Part shown: positions 1 to 8,285 of the stretch, one piece after another
Layout: each line of letters begins with the position of its first letter
How positions within the stretch are numbered: the stretch's first letter is position 1
Assembly: GCA_938073895.1 (NCBI GenBank)
Contig: CALJFB010000055.1
Location: forward strand, 1 to 54,530
Direction: 5' to 3'
DNA length: 54,530 bases
DNA from: an uncultured Flavobacteriaceae bacterium
GTDB lineage: Bacteria; Bacteroidota; Bacteroidia; Flavobacteriales; Flavobacteriaceae
Notes under the pieces: generated by a model
What the model was told of the DNA's origin: nothing
The model's input: only the letters and a program-made list of their open reading frames with translations
The model's database searches: none
Position numbers and translations under genes: made by a program

Positions 1-227
1 AAAATACAACGCGTCCAAGAACAACAAGTACGCCTAGACCAAGTAGAAGCAATACAACATCGCAGTCTACACCAAGACCAAGTCGTAATGTTACTTCTAC
101 AAGACCTAGAACAACTTCTATTAAAAGTACACCAAGACCAAGTAGAAATACAGTAAGCAATTCTCCAAGATCTTCTGGTACAAAATCAAGAAGTACGTCT
201 GTAAGATCAAGAACAATAAGGAAATAA
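1..227 (+). CDS. C-terminal fragment of a Ser/Thr/Pro/Arg-rich repeat protein (5' end outside window)
   Basis: The third forward frame is open from the window edge to a TAA at 225-227. The visible 74 residues are almost only Ser, Thr, Pro, Arg and Asn. The motif TPRPSR occurs three times, in variable spacers such as TSTRPRTTS. The DNA repeats too: a 15-base word at 69-83 recurs at 129-143, and a diverged copy lies near 30-44. The product would be strongly basic and disordered. I do not recognise the family, and the informative N-terminal part lies outside the window. A strong terminator follows at 249-287, which supports this frame as the real gene. The other two forward frames contain stops. 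Confidence 0.6.
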   Translation, partial: NTTRPRTTSTPRPSRSNTTSQSTPRPSRNVTSTRPRTTSIKSTPRPSRNTVSNSPRSSGTKSRSTSVRSRTIRK

Positions 228-248
228 TATTGAATGAGTTTAGTCTTT

Positions 249-287
249 AAGCCTTCAGATAAATTTTATTTATTTGAAGGCTTTTTT
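249..287 (+). terminator. Intrinsic terminator of the repeat-protein gene, embedded in the 3' end of the opposite CDS
   Basis: The arm at 249-263 pairs with 269-283, with one G-T wobble and a 5-base loop, and is followed by a T-run (282-287). It ends the plus-strand gene. The same bases encode the last residues of the minus-strand flippase, whose stop is at 266-268. Confidence 0.8.
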
Positions 288-1747
288 ATGGTCTTAATTA
301 AGATGGAATCTATCATTCCATTAATATCTAAAGATAATTTTAGTTTGTAAATAGCCACTAAAAATAGTAAACTACATAAACCTGATTTTAGAATAATACT
401 AGCTATAGGAAACTCTAAAATATCCCAGAAATAAAAACTAAAAAAGCACATCAAAATAATTGCAATAGCTTGACCTGATTTAATACTAAATGGCGATAAT
501 TTAAATTTTACTTTTACAAAAATCAACTTTATAGTATTGTAAATAAAAATAGTAATAAAACTGGCTAAAGCTGCACCATTTAAACCTAATATTGGAATTA
601 ACACAATATTAGAAACTACAGTAATTATAGCTACTAATACACCAAAAATTAACACTATTCTATAATAATTGCTATAAAATAAAATAGAATTATTATTTCC
701 TAAAATACTATTAAATAGCTTAGCTATTCCTATAATAAAAACTACAAAAAGTCCTTCGGAATAATTGTTTGGTAATAGTAAATACAAGGCGTTAATATTT
801 ATTAAAATTAGCACTAAAATAAGTCCGCTAATAATTAATAAAGTAATAGAAGATTTTTTATATAAATCGCTTAAAGCTTCATAGTTTTTGGCATTTAAAT
901 ATTTGGCAGTTAAAGGATTTACAATTTGTTGCATTGCACGTTGTGGCACATCAATAACAGTAGCAATAAAAATGGCAACACTATAATAAGCCACATTTTT
1001 TAAATTTGGAATATATTGACCAATCATAAATTTATCGACTTCCAAAATAATTAATGCTACAGAACCTGCAATAATTATTAATGCCGAATATTTTACAATA
1101 GATAATACGTTTGGAATATGCTTAATTCTAAACGTTGGCTTACGTAAACTAAACGCATAAATAGCCATTATTATTAGCCTTAAAAAGTAAACTATTGTAA
1201 TACTGTAAATAAATTGTGTAACCGTTATAAATTTAAAATAATGAGCAAAAAGCAAAAGCATTATAGCTACTCTATGAAAAATTTCTTTTATAAAATTACC
1301 AAAAACGCTTTGTAATTGCACCTTACTCCACGCATAAAACACTTCAAAATAAGCAAAAGCAACTGCTGTAATATAAATTAACCATATAAAATCTTTAGTA
1401 ATTGGATTTTTTTTAGAAATCCACTCGCCTATTGTATTATATGCAAAATGAGTAAAAAGTGCTAAAGGAATTATTAAAATTAATGGTAATAATAACATTA
1501 GACTTAAAAAACTTTGTTGTAAAACTCTTGTTTTAAAAGACGAATAAAATTTTATAATAGTATTGTGTACACCAAAAGCCATTAAAGGCATTAAAATATT
1601 GGCTGTTGACAAAATGTAACTTACCAAACCAAAATAATCTTCGGTTAAATAATTAGTGTATAAAAAAAGAATATTTATTGCGCCTATACCAAAACCTAAA
1701 TATGTAATTAAGGTGTTTTTTATAGATTGATTTAAAACAATTCCCAT
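266..1747 (-). CDS. Oligosaccharide flippase-like polysaccharide biosynthesis membrane protein (MOP/Wzx type)
   Basis: A 493-residue, very hydrophobic protein with about 12-14 membrane segments. It has the N-terminal pattern of the MATE/MOP flippase superfamily: a short cytoplasmic lead (residues 1-12), then paired helices with polar breaks such as NTIIKFYSSF near residue 62. Family members flip lipid-linked glycan units across the inner membrane for O-antigen or capsule assembly. The start lies 3 bases beyond the stop of the glycosyltransferase gene, so the two are cotranscribed, and the order YfhO, glycosyltransferase, flippase suggests one surface-glycan function. The substrate cannot be told. 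Its extreme 3' end is shared with a terminator for the convergent gene. Confidence 0.85.
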   Translation of the reverse strand: MGIVLNQSIKNTLITYLGFGIGAINILFLYTNYLTEDYFGLVSYILSTANILMPLMAFGVHNTIIKFYSSFKTRVLQQSFLSLMLLLPLILIIPLALFTHFAYNTIGEWISKKNPITKDFIWLIYITAVAFAYFEVFYAWSKVQLQSVFGNFIKEIFHRVAIMLLLFAHYFKFITVTQFIYSITIVYFLRLIIMAIYAFSLRKPTFRIKHIPNVLSIVKYSALIIIAGSVALIILEVDKFMIGQYIPNLKNVAYYSVAIFIATVIDVPQRAMQQIVNPLTAKYLNAKNYEALSDLYKKSSITLLIISGLILVLILININALYLLLPNNYSEGLFVVFIIGIAKLFNSILGNNNSILFYSNYYRIVLIFGVLVAIITVVSNIVLIPILGLNGAALASFITIFIYNTIKLIFVKVKFKLSPFSIKSGQAIAIILMCFFSFYFWDILEFPIASIILKSGLCSLLFLVAIYKLKLSLDINGMIDSILIKTIKKPSNK

Positions 1748-1750
1748 AAT

Positions 1751-3031
1751 CTAAGTCTTTAAGATTTGTGCTAATTGCTCTGTTAAATACTGCCTACTAA
1801 ATTTTGAAATAGAGCTAGATTCACTTTTTAAGTTTTTATTTAAATACAAATTAAACAGACTAATAATACGCTGTTTTAAAGCTTCTTTTTCGTTGTATAA
1901 ATAGTAATAACCTGTATTAGTTTGGTGTATTAAACCTTCTACATCGCTGCCATCTGGTCCAATTGCAAGAATTGGTCTTTTGGCATTAAAATATTCAAAT
2001 AATTTTCCAGGAATAATAGCTTTAGTGTCTTCTGAATTTATTTCGACTAACAACAAAACTTGCGATTGCTTTTGAAGTTTTACAGCTTCTAAATGATTTA
2101 CATAACCTACTAAATTGGTATGTTGCATTAAATAATGAAATTTTAATCTATCTAAAATAGCTTGGCCAACTGCACCAACTAATTGCAATTCAAACTGATT
2201 AGAAAAGGCTTTATTTTCTTTAATTAATTCACCTAAAACAATCCACAAAATCTCTGGATTACGCTCGGATAATAAGGATCCAATATGCGATATAGTGAAT
2301 TTTTCGTCTAAAGCATTAATTTTCACATTTTCATCGTCAAAACCATTTGTAATAACCGAAATGGGTTGTTGTGTTTTAGCAGAAAACTCTCGTTTTGTGT
2401 TATAACTAGTTACTATAATATGATTGGCGGTATTTAAAACGTTATGTTCTAACTTTAAATGTTTTTCGGCAGAAGATTTTGTTAATTTTAATTTTTTATG
2501 ATAACCAATAGTTGTCCACGGATCTCTAAAATCTGCAAACCAAGTTACCTTTAGTTTTGTTTTTAATTGCATTCCAATTAAATGTAAACTATGTGGTGGA
2601 CCAGTAGTAATTATCGTATCTATCTGATTTTCCTTGATATAATTCTCTAAAAATATAACCGATGGATTTATCCAATTTTTACGTGCATCTGGAATAAAGA
2701 AATTACCTCTAACATAAAGCATTAATTTTTCTACTAAACCTTGTTTTTTAGGACCTTTAATAATGCCTTTACTAATAGTTTTACTTTGTTTAGAAAATAT
2801 ATTTGCTAGTTGATATGGCTCTTTTATAGGTTGTTTTAAAACTGTAATGGATTTAGAAATTTCGGCTTCTAAAGTATTATCTATTATTGGATATGTAGCA
2901 TTTTCTGGACAGTAAACAATAGGTTCAATATTAAACTCAGGTAAGTATTTTACAAACTTTAACCAACGTTGCACGCCTGGTCCGCCAGCATTTGGCCAAT
3001 AGTAAGTTATTATGAGAACCTTTTTAGGCAT
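1751..3031 (-). CDS. Glycosyltransferase, GT4/group 1 type
   Basis: 426 residues with a GT-B layout. The N-terminal Rossmann half begins VLIITYYWPNAGGPGVQRW, with the Gly-rich loop usual for family 4 acceptor domains. The C-terminal nucleotide-sugar half contains ITNGFDDENVK, FTISHIGSL and the acidic stretch IPGKLFEYFNAKRPILAI, near residues 350-370. Enzymes of this type add a sugar from a nucleotide donor to a growing surface glycan at the cytoplasmic membrane face. The gene overlaps the end of the YfhO gene by 8 bases, so translation is probably coupled, and it is followed 3 bases later by the flippase gene. Donor and acceptor are unknown. Confidence 0.88.
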   Translation of the reverse strand: MPKKVLIITYYWPNAGGPGVQRWLKFVKYLPEFNIEPIVYCPENATYPIIDNTLEAEISKSITVLKQPIKEPYQLANIFSKQSKTISKGIIKGPKKQGLVEKLMLYVRGNFFIPDARKNWINPSVIFLENYIKENQIDTIITTGPPHSLHLIGMQLKTKLKVTWFADFRDPWTTIGYHKKLKLTKSSAEKHLKLEHNVLNTANHIIVTSYNTKREFSAKTQQPISVITNGFDDENVKINALDEKFTISHIGSLLSERNPEILWIVLGELIKENKAFSNQFELQLVGAVGQAILDRLKFHYLMQHTNLVGYVNHLEAVKLQKQSQVLLLVEINSEDTKAIIPGKLFEYFNAKRPILAIGPDGSDVEGLIHQTNTGYYYLYNEKEALKQRIISLFNLYLNKNLKSESSSISKFSRQYLTEQLAQILKT

Positions 3032-5447
3032 TTTTTTGTTTAAAACTTATAAATAATCCACCAAGTAATAACAACACTACAATTACAGATGTTGTTAATG
3101 CAATGGTGCTTCCTGTTTTTACTACTTGCGGCTCAAAACTAAAAATTACGTTATGTTTTCCTGCTGGAATTTCTAAACCACGTAACGCATAGTCTACACG
3201 TTTAATAACTTGTTCTTTTCCGTCTATAGTTGCTTTCCAACCATTTCCATAATACATTTCAGAAAAGACAGCAAATCCATTATTTAAGTTGTTAGTAACG
3301 TATTCTATTTTGTTAGGTTGATAGGTTTTAACTGTAATTGAAGCTAAAGAATCAACTTTAAAAGTACTGTTTTCTAATAAAGCTTCTGTAGTTACTGCTA
3401 CGCTTTTATGTTTTAGTTTATCTAAGGCTAAAATCTCATTATTTGCAGAATTTAATTTCTTAAGCTCTGATATAAACCAAGCATTTCCGTTAGCTTCTGG
3501 ATTAGGAAATGGATAAACACCAGTTTCCTCGTCTGGAGCAATAATGTATTTCACATTAAAAAGACTTAGTACATTTTGGTTGTTTTTTGATAAGTAAAAG
3601 TCAAAAACTTCATCAAAACGCTTTAGTTTAGCTGCGTGATAACCATTTATAGAATTATGAAAATAAGATGATTTAGTAGGTTGACGCGATTCTAAATCTA
3701 ATACACGATAATTAGATGTGTCTTTCAAAATAGCTAAATCTGCTTTATTAGTTCTAAAAGGATTTTGCATGGTTGTGGCAGATACAAAACTGTCGTTATT
3801 AACATAACGTCTATCTACGCCAACTAAATCAAATAGAATTAGAGCTGTAAAAGCTATAACCGTAATTTTCTCGTTAATTATGTTCTTTAAAAAGCCATAA
3901 ATTAATCCTGCCGAAAGTAATACTAACACTAAACTTCTTAAGCTATCGCTTGTAAAAAATGTTTTTCTATCTGCTCTTAAAGCATCAATAAAAGCTTGCC
4001 CGTATTCGCCGTAAGAACTTTTATAATAACCATCGTTTCCGCCTACAAAATCGAATAATGTAGATCTAAATAATACAAAAACTAAGCATATTCCTGCAGT
4101 AATTGCTGTACTATAAAGTAATGCTTTTAGTTTGTCTTCTGCTTTTCCAAAACCTGTAAATAATCTATGTAATCCAAAAATTGCTAAAGCAGGAATACAT
4201 AATTCTAAAATAACTTGAATAGAACTTACCGCTCTAAATTTGTTATAAAAAGGCACAAAGTCAATAAAGAAATCGGTTAAAACCCCAAAATTCTTCCCAT
4301 AAGACAATAATAAAGATAGTATTGTTCCACCAACAAGCCACCATTTTAAACGACCTTTTATAATAAACAATGCAAATACAAATAAGAAAATAATTACTGC
4401 ACCAACATAAGCTGGAGCTTCTACAATAGTTTGTTGTCCCCAATATGTTGGTGTGTTTTCTACTTCGCGTAAAGCTTCTATTGGACTTGCGCCCAAATTG
4501 GTGTAAAACTTATACATTTCGGAATCTTTACCAACATCTTCTCTACTTCCACCACCTAAAAAACGTGGTATATAAAGGTTCATACTTTCTAAAATTCCAT
4601 AGCTATATTCTGTAATATATGCTTTAGATAATCCGTTAGAAACTGGCTTTGGAGAACCATCTGCATTAATAGTTAATTCGCTTTTTCCTCGTGTACTTTC
4701 TTTAACATATTCTTGGGTTGCCATAAAATTTGTGGCATTTAATCCAACCGCTAAAATAGCTGCAATAGATAAAATTCCAACCGATTTAAAAAAATGAGGT
4801 AATAGTTGTTTTTTGTAAGCATCTATTAAATAACAAACTCCTAAAACTAAGACTAATAATAATAAATAATACGTCATTTGAAAATGATTAGCCACCAATT
4901 CCAGTCCTAAAGCTATAGTTGTTAGTAAAAAACCTAATATATATTGTTTTCTAAACGTATAAATTATTCCGGCTAAAACCAAAGGCATATAAGCAATAGC
5001 ATGCGCTTTACTATTATGTCCTACGCCTAAAATAATAATTAAATAGGTTGAAAAACCAAATGCCAAAGCACCTAATCCTGCTAACTTATAATCTAATTTT
5101 AAGCTTAAAAGAAAAACATAAAAACCTATAAAATAGAGAAATAAATAATCTGCAGGTCGTGGCAAAAACCGAAGTGTTAGGTCTAATTTTTTAATGTAAT
5201 TATGTGGATACTTAGCACCTAATTGGTAAGTTGGCATTCCTCCAAAAGCGCTGTTAGTCCAATAGGTTTCTGTACCTGTTTTAACTTTAAAATCCTTTTG
5301 TTGTTTAGCCATTCCAATATAATGAACAATATCGCTCTGGTAAATCTCTTTACCTTTTAAAACTGGACTAAAATATAATAATGAGGCTAAAATAAATCCT
5401 ACAATAATTAAGATATGTGGTAAGATTTTTTTTAAATTAAATGACAT
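3024..5447 (-). CDS. YfhO-family multi-spanning membrane protein
   Basis: 807 residues. A hydrophobic N-terminal two thirds holds about 12 or more membrane segments, with conserved extracytoplasmic stretches (GAKYPHNY near 80, GFSTYLIIILGVGHNSKAHA near 131-150). A periplasmic domain follows (about 550-780), then a last helix (about 782-800). This matches the YfhO family (PF09586). Members in Firmicutes take part in glycosylating cell-wall polymers or lipid carriers; the role in Bacteroidota is not established. Its place before a glycosyltransferase and a flippase supports glycan modification. A weak 8-bp AT-rich hairpin at 5477-5497 lies between it and the upstream DUF4834 gene, so the two may be partly uncoupled. 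Confidence 0.88.
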   Translation of the reverse strand: MSFNLKKILPHILIIVGFILASLLYFSPVLKGKEIYQSDIVHYIGMAKQQKDFKVKTGTETYWTNSAFGGMPTYQLGAKYPHNYIKKLDLTLRFLPRPADYLFLYFIGFYVFLLSLKLDYKLAGLGALAFGFSTYLIIILGVGHNSKAHAIAYMPLVLAGIIYTFRKQYILGFLLTTIALGLELVANHFQMTYYLLLLVLVLGVCYLIDAYKKQLLPHFFKSVGILSIAAILAVGLNATNFMATQEYVKESTRGKSELTINADGSPKPVSNGLSKAYITEYSYGILESMNLYIPRFLGGGSREDVGKDSEMYKFYTNLGASPIEALREVENTPTYWGQQTIVEAPAYVGAVIIFLFVFALFIIKGRLKWWLVGGTILSLLLSYGKNFGVLTDFFIDFVPFYNKFRAVSSIQVILELCIPALAIFGLHRLFTGFGKAEDKLKALLYSTAITAGICLVFVLFRSTLFDFVGGNDGYYKSSYGEYGQAFIDALRADRKTFFTSDSLRSLVLVLLSAGLIYGFLKNIINEKITVIAFTALILFDLVGVDRRYVNNDSFVSATTMQNPFRTNKADLAILKDTSNYRVLDLESRQPTKSSYFHNSINGYHAAKLKRFDEVFDFYLSKNNQNVLSLFNVKYIIAPDEETGVYPFPNPEANGNAWFISELKKLNSANNEILALDKLKHKSVAVTTEALLENSTFKVDSLASITVKTYQPNKIEYVTNNLNNGFAVFSEMYYGNGWKATIDGKEQVIKRVDYALRGLEIPAGKHNVIFSFEPQVVKTGSTIALTTSVIVVLLLLGGLFISFKQKNA

Positions 5448-5525
5448 AAAAAATAAGTTATAATTCTCGAAAATACATCTATTTTAATCAAATAGATAAA
5501 AATAATGGTATTTTAAATTAAAGTC

Positions 5526-5798
5526 CTACTCGACTTCTTCGTAATCTACATATTCTCCAACATTATTACTAGAGCTCTTTTTTTCTGGAATATTTTCTAA
5601 AGTAATTTCGCCTTCCTTTTTCTGTTTAGCTTGCTGTTGTGAATTAAAACCAGCTCCAAATTTAGATTCGGCTTTTTTAATAACAAATTTTAAAAATAAA
5701 GGGGCAAAAATTCGACTTAAAATTTTAAATCCATAATAAAATAAGGCTATATATAATAAGACTTTAAATAAGCCAACTAATGACGCTTCTTGTAACAT
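5526..5798 (-). CDS. DUF4834 family small membrane protein
   Basis: 90 residues from the ATG at 5798. One membrane segment (about residues 8-28, GLFKVLLYIALFYYGFKIL) is followed by a basic amphipathic stretch and an acidic tail ending VDYEEVE. I recognise it as DUF4834, a Bacteroidota family of unknown function. The reading frame opens further upstream, to 5849. A perfect -7 box sits at 5815-5822, so the transcript should begin near 5809, which rules out the longer start. It is the first gene of a probable operon with the YfhO, glycosyltransferase and flippase genes; the gap to YfhO is 78 bases. Confidence 0.8.
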   Translation of the reverse strand: MLQEASLVGLFKVLLYIALFYYGFKILSRIFAPLFLKFVIKKAESKFGAGFNSQQQAKQKKEGEITLENIPEKKSSSNNVGEYVDYEEVE

Positions 5799-5814
5799 AA
5801 GGTAATATTTTATA

Positions 5815-5846
5815 CAAAAATACAATTCTGTAGATTTTATTAGCAA
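5815..5846 (-). promoter_or_regulatory. Promoter of the DUF4834/YfhO operon
   Basis: On the minus strand, TATTTTTG (5815-5822) matches the Bacteroidota -7 consensus TAnnTTTG. A TTG (5844-5846) lies 21 bases upstream as a -33 element. The predicted transcript start near 5809 leaves a leader of about 11 bases before the ATG at 5798. Confidence 0.65.
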
Positions 5847-5875
5847 CATAAAGCCTTAAAAAATATATAATATAT

Positions 5876-5883
5876 TATATTTG
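5876..5883 (+). promoter_or_regulatory. -7 promoter box of the outer-membrane protein gene
   Basis: TATATTTG is an exact TAnnTTTG. It covers the TTG at 5881 that would open the longest reading frame, so translation must start downstream, at the ATG at 5902. No clear -33 TTG was found. Confidence 0.55.
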
Positions 5884-5901
5884 ATGCTAAACCTATTTTT
5901 T

Positions 5902-6924
5902 ATGAAAACACGTTTAAGCCTCTTTTTTGTAGCTTTAACTACTATTTTATCTGTAAAAGCGCAATATACTGAAGAGATAAACTCTAACCGACCTGGAGTT
6001 TCTAGAGGTGCTTGGTCTGTAGGTAAAAATGTGGCTCAAATTGAAACTGGGCCTTTTATGGTAAAAGAAAAGCATACACCTTTAAAAAATGAATTATCGG
6101 GATTTGGTTTAGATTTTACATTAAGATATGGTTTATTATTTGAAGAATTAGAATTAAATATTGAGGGACTTTACCAAAGTGCTACATTTACAGAAAACAG
6201 ATCTACAGTTTCAGTTGAAGAAAAATTTTCTAATTTTAAGAACTTAGTAATTGGAGCAAAATATTTAGTTTACGATCCATATAAAGGTAAAGAAGAAGAT
6301 AAACCCAATTTAATTAGCTATCACGCAAATAGAAAATTTAAATGGAAATCTTTAATTCCAGCTGTATCTGTATATGTTGGTGCAAATTTTGACTCTAAAA
6401 ATAATCCGTATTTAGCACCAGAAGTTGAAGGTTTTAGTCCTAAAATAATTATATCATCTCAAAACAACTTTAAAAGTGGTTGGGTTATGGTAGTAAATTT
6501 AATTAAAGATAGAATTGGAACTGAATATTCGGATTTTCAATGGATTGTAACATTCACAAAAGCCATAAACAAAAAATGGGTTGGATTTGGAGAAGCGCAA
6601 GCCATATATAGTGATTTTTACGCTGATAATCTTTTTAGATTTGGAGGCGCATATTTACAATCTAAAGATTTACAATTTGATGCTGGTATAACTTTTAATA
6701 CAAAAGATACACCATCGGTTTTTAATGCTAATTTTGGTGTTTCTTACAGGTTTGATATGCATAAAGATCCTGAAAACAAAGACAATGGTACTGATGTAAT
6801 AGAAGAGTTTGAACGTAAACAAAATAAAAAAGGTCGAAAAAACAAGAAGAAAAATAAGAGTAAAGCTAAGAAAACTTCTAAGCCTAAAAAAGAAACTCAA
6901 GTAATAGATTTCGATTCAGAATAA
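5902..6924 (+). CDS. Outer-membrane beta-barrel 'transporter' family protein with Lys-rich C-terminal tail
   Basis: 340 residues from the ATG at 5902. The signal peptide is MKTRLSLFFVALTTILSVKA, cut before QYTEE. The mature N-terminus (EINSNRPGVSRGAWSVGKN, then ETGPF) and the alternating aromatic strands resemble the putative-transporter barrel family PF13557 (MetA-pathway of phenol degradation). The barrel reaches a typical terminal strand, FGVSYRF (around residue 286). About 55 more residues follow, unusually rich in lysine (KKGRKNKKKNKSKAKKTSK) and ending in VIDFDSE. Such a tail after the usual C-terminal aromatic signal is odd. The start is chosen because the upstream TTG lies in the promoter. 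The gene is probably cotranscribed with the GNAT gene 3 bases downstream. Its cargo is unknown. Confidence 0.75.
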   Translation: MKTRLSLFFVALTTILSVKAQYTEEINSNRPGVSRGAWSVGKNVAQIETGPFMVKEKHTPLKNELSGFGLDFTLRYGLLFEELELNIEGLYQSATFTENRSTVSVEEKFSNFKNLVIGAKYLVYDPYKGKEEDKPNLISYHANRKFKWKSLIPAVSVYVGANFDSKNNPYLAPEVEGFSPKIIISSQNNFKSGWVMVVNLIKDRIGTEYSDFQWIVTFTKAINKKWVGFGEAQAIYSDFYADNLFRFGGAYLQSKDLQFDAGITFNTKDTPSVFNANFGVSYRFDMHKDPENKDNGTDVIEEFERKQNKKGRKNKKKNKSKAKKTSKPKKETQVIDFDSE

Positions 6925-6927
6925 GGT

Positions 6928-8046
6928 ATGATTACAATAAAAAAAGCAACCTCAAAAAAGCATACAAAGGAATTTGTAACTTTTCCTTTTAGCTTATATA
7001 AAGATTCTAATTATTGGATTCCTCCTATTATTTCTCAAGAAATAAAAACATTTGACTCTAGTGAGAATCCGATTTTTAAAGATGCAGAAGCTACTTTATT
7101 TTTAGCCTACAAAGACAATAAAATTGTTGGTCGTATTGCTGCAATAATTAATTGGTTAGAAGTAAAAGATCAAAATGTTAAGAAAATGCGTTTTGGATGG
7201 TTTGATTTTATAGATGATTTAGAAGTTTCTAAAGCTCTTTTAAATGAAGTTTATAAAATTGGAAAACAAAACCATTTAGAATATACCGAAGGTCCAGTTG
7301 GTTTTTCTAATTTGGATAAAGTTGGTGTAATGACATCTGGATTTAACAATGCTGGTAATATGGTGGCATGGTATAATCACGACTATTACTATAATCATTA
7401 CACAACACATGGTTTTGTAACCGAAAAAAAATACGAAGAGAATAGATTCCCATTTTCTAATGTAAAACCTGAATTATTTTTTAGACTTCAGGAAATGATA
7501 AAGAAACGTTATCAGTTAACAGCTTTAAAATTTACTAAAACTGAAGAAGTGATGCCTTACGCAGATAAAATGTTTGATCTGTTTAACGAAACATATAATG
7601 ATTTAGCCTCTTTTGTAAAGATTACAGATATTCAGAAAGCTTATTTTAAAAAGAAATTTTTATCGTTTATAAACCCAGAATACATCAAATTTGTAGTAGA
7701 TAAAAATGATAATTTAGTTGCATTTGCAATTGTAATGCCTCGATTTGCAGAAACACTGCAAGATATTAAAGGAAAACTATTTCCGTTTGGTTTTTTAAAA
7801 ATTCTAAAAGCTAAAAAACATAGTAAAGATGTTATGTTTTATTTAATTGGCGTTCATAAAGACTATCAAAATAAAGGTGTACATGCAATAATATTTAACG
7901 AATATTATAACACTTTTACTGAAAAAGGAATACAAACGTGTTATAGAACTGCAGAATTAGCAGACAATGATGCCATAAGAAAAATATGGAAAAATATGGA
8001 TCCTGAAATTTATGTAACTCGAGAAACATTACGTAAAACGCTATAA
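6928..8046 (+). CDS. GNAT-fold acyltransferase-like protein
   Basis: 372 residues. The C-terminal part carries a GNAT acyl-CoA-binding core: VHKDYQNKGV (309-318) corresponds to motif A (Q/R-x-x-G-x-G/A), preceded by strand MFYLIG. The N-terminal 150 residues resemble a second, degenerate GNAT-like domain (FLAYKDNKIVGRIAAIIN near residue 54). It is larger than single-domain N-acetyltransferases and matches a family common in Bacteroidota and annotated only as GNAT. It follows the barrel gene by 3 bases and converges on the capnine-type acyltransferase gene across a shared terminator. The substrate is unknown. N-acylation of a sphingoid-like base is possible, but that rests on gene neighbourhood only. 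Confidence 0.72.
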   Translation: MITIKKATSKKHTKEFVTFPFSLYKDSNYWIPPIISQEIKTFDSSENPIFKDAEATLFLAYKDNKIVGRIAAIINWLEVKDQNVKKMRFGWFDFIDDLEVSKALLNEVYKIGKQNHLEYTEGPVGFSNLDKVGVMTSGFNNAGNMVAWYNHDYYYNHYTTHGFVTEKKYEENRFPFSNVKPELFFRLQEMIKKRYQLTALKFTKTEEVMPYADKMFDLFNETYNDLASFVKITDIQKAYFKKKFLSFINPEYIKFVVDKNDNLVAFAIVMPRFAETLQDIKGKLFPFGFLKILKAKKHSKDVMFYLIGVHKDYQNKGVHAIIFNEYYNTFTEKGIQTCYRTAELADNDAIRKIWKNMDPEIYVTRETLRKTL

Positions 8047-8228
8047 TTGGTAACAATGCAATGGTATAAACATCTCTAGAACTACAAATATTTATACTTA
8101 AAATAGTAGTGCCAAAACAAATTGAATATTAATAATTATAATAGTCAAATTTTCTTATTTACTTCTAGATTTAATTTAAAACTTATTAATATAAGCACTA
8201 GAGCTATTATTAAAATATTAACTAAAAT
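8047..8228. other. AT-rich convergent intergenic region with no gene seen
   Basis: 182 bases between the GNAT stop and the shared terminator. An apparent plus-strand ORF starting at 8122 runs into the antisense of the acyltransferase and shows no protein-like composition. No promoter, repeat or RNA structure stands out. Confidence 0.5.
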
Positions 8229-8265
8229 AAAAACGTCCAATTTTATAATAAAATTGGACGTTTTT
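8229..8265. terminator. Bidirectional intrinsic terminator
   Basis: A perfect 16-bp stem (8229-8244 with 8250-8265) has a 5-base loop. Its A-run and T-run flanks let it work in both directions, ending the GNAT gene (plus) and the acyltransferase gene (minus). Confidence 0.9.
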
Positions 8266-8285
8266 AAATACTATAAAATTGGGTT

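Noticed and set aside
4261-4443. Minus-strand 60-codon ORF inside the YfhO gene, and similar short ORFs inside other genes
   Set aside because: These are shadow frames of well-supported genes, with odd composition and no promoter or start context of their own.
5849-5849. Longer start for the DUF4834 gene
   Set aside because: An exact promoter -7 box lies at 5815-5822, between this start and the ATG at 5798, so the longer form would not be transcribed from it.
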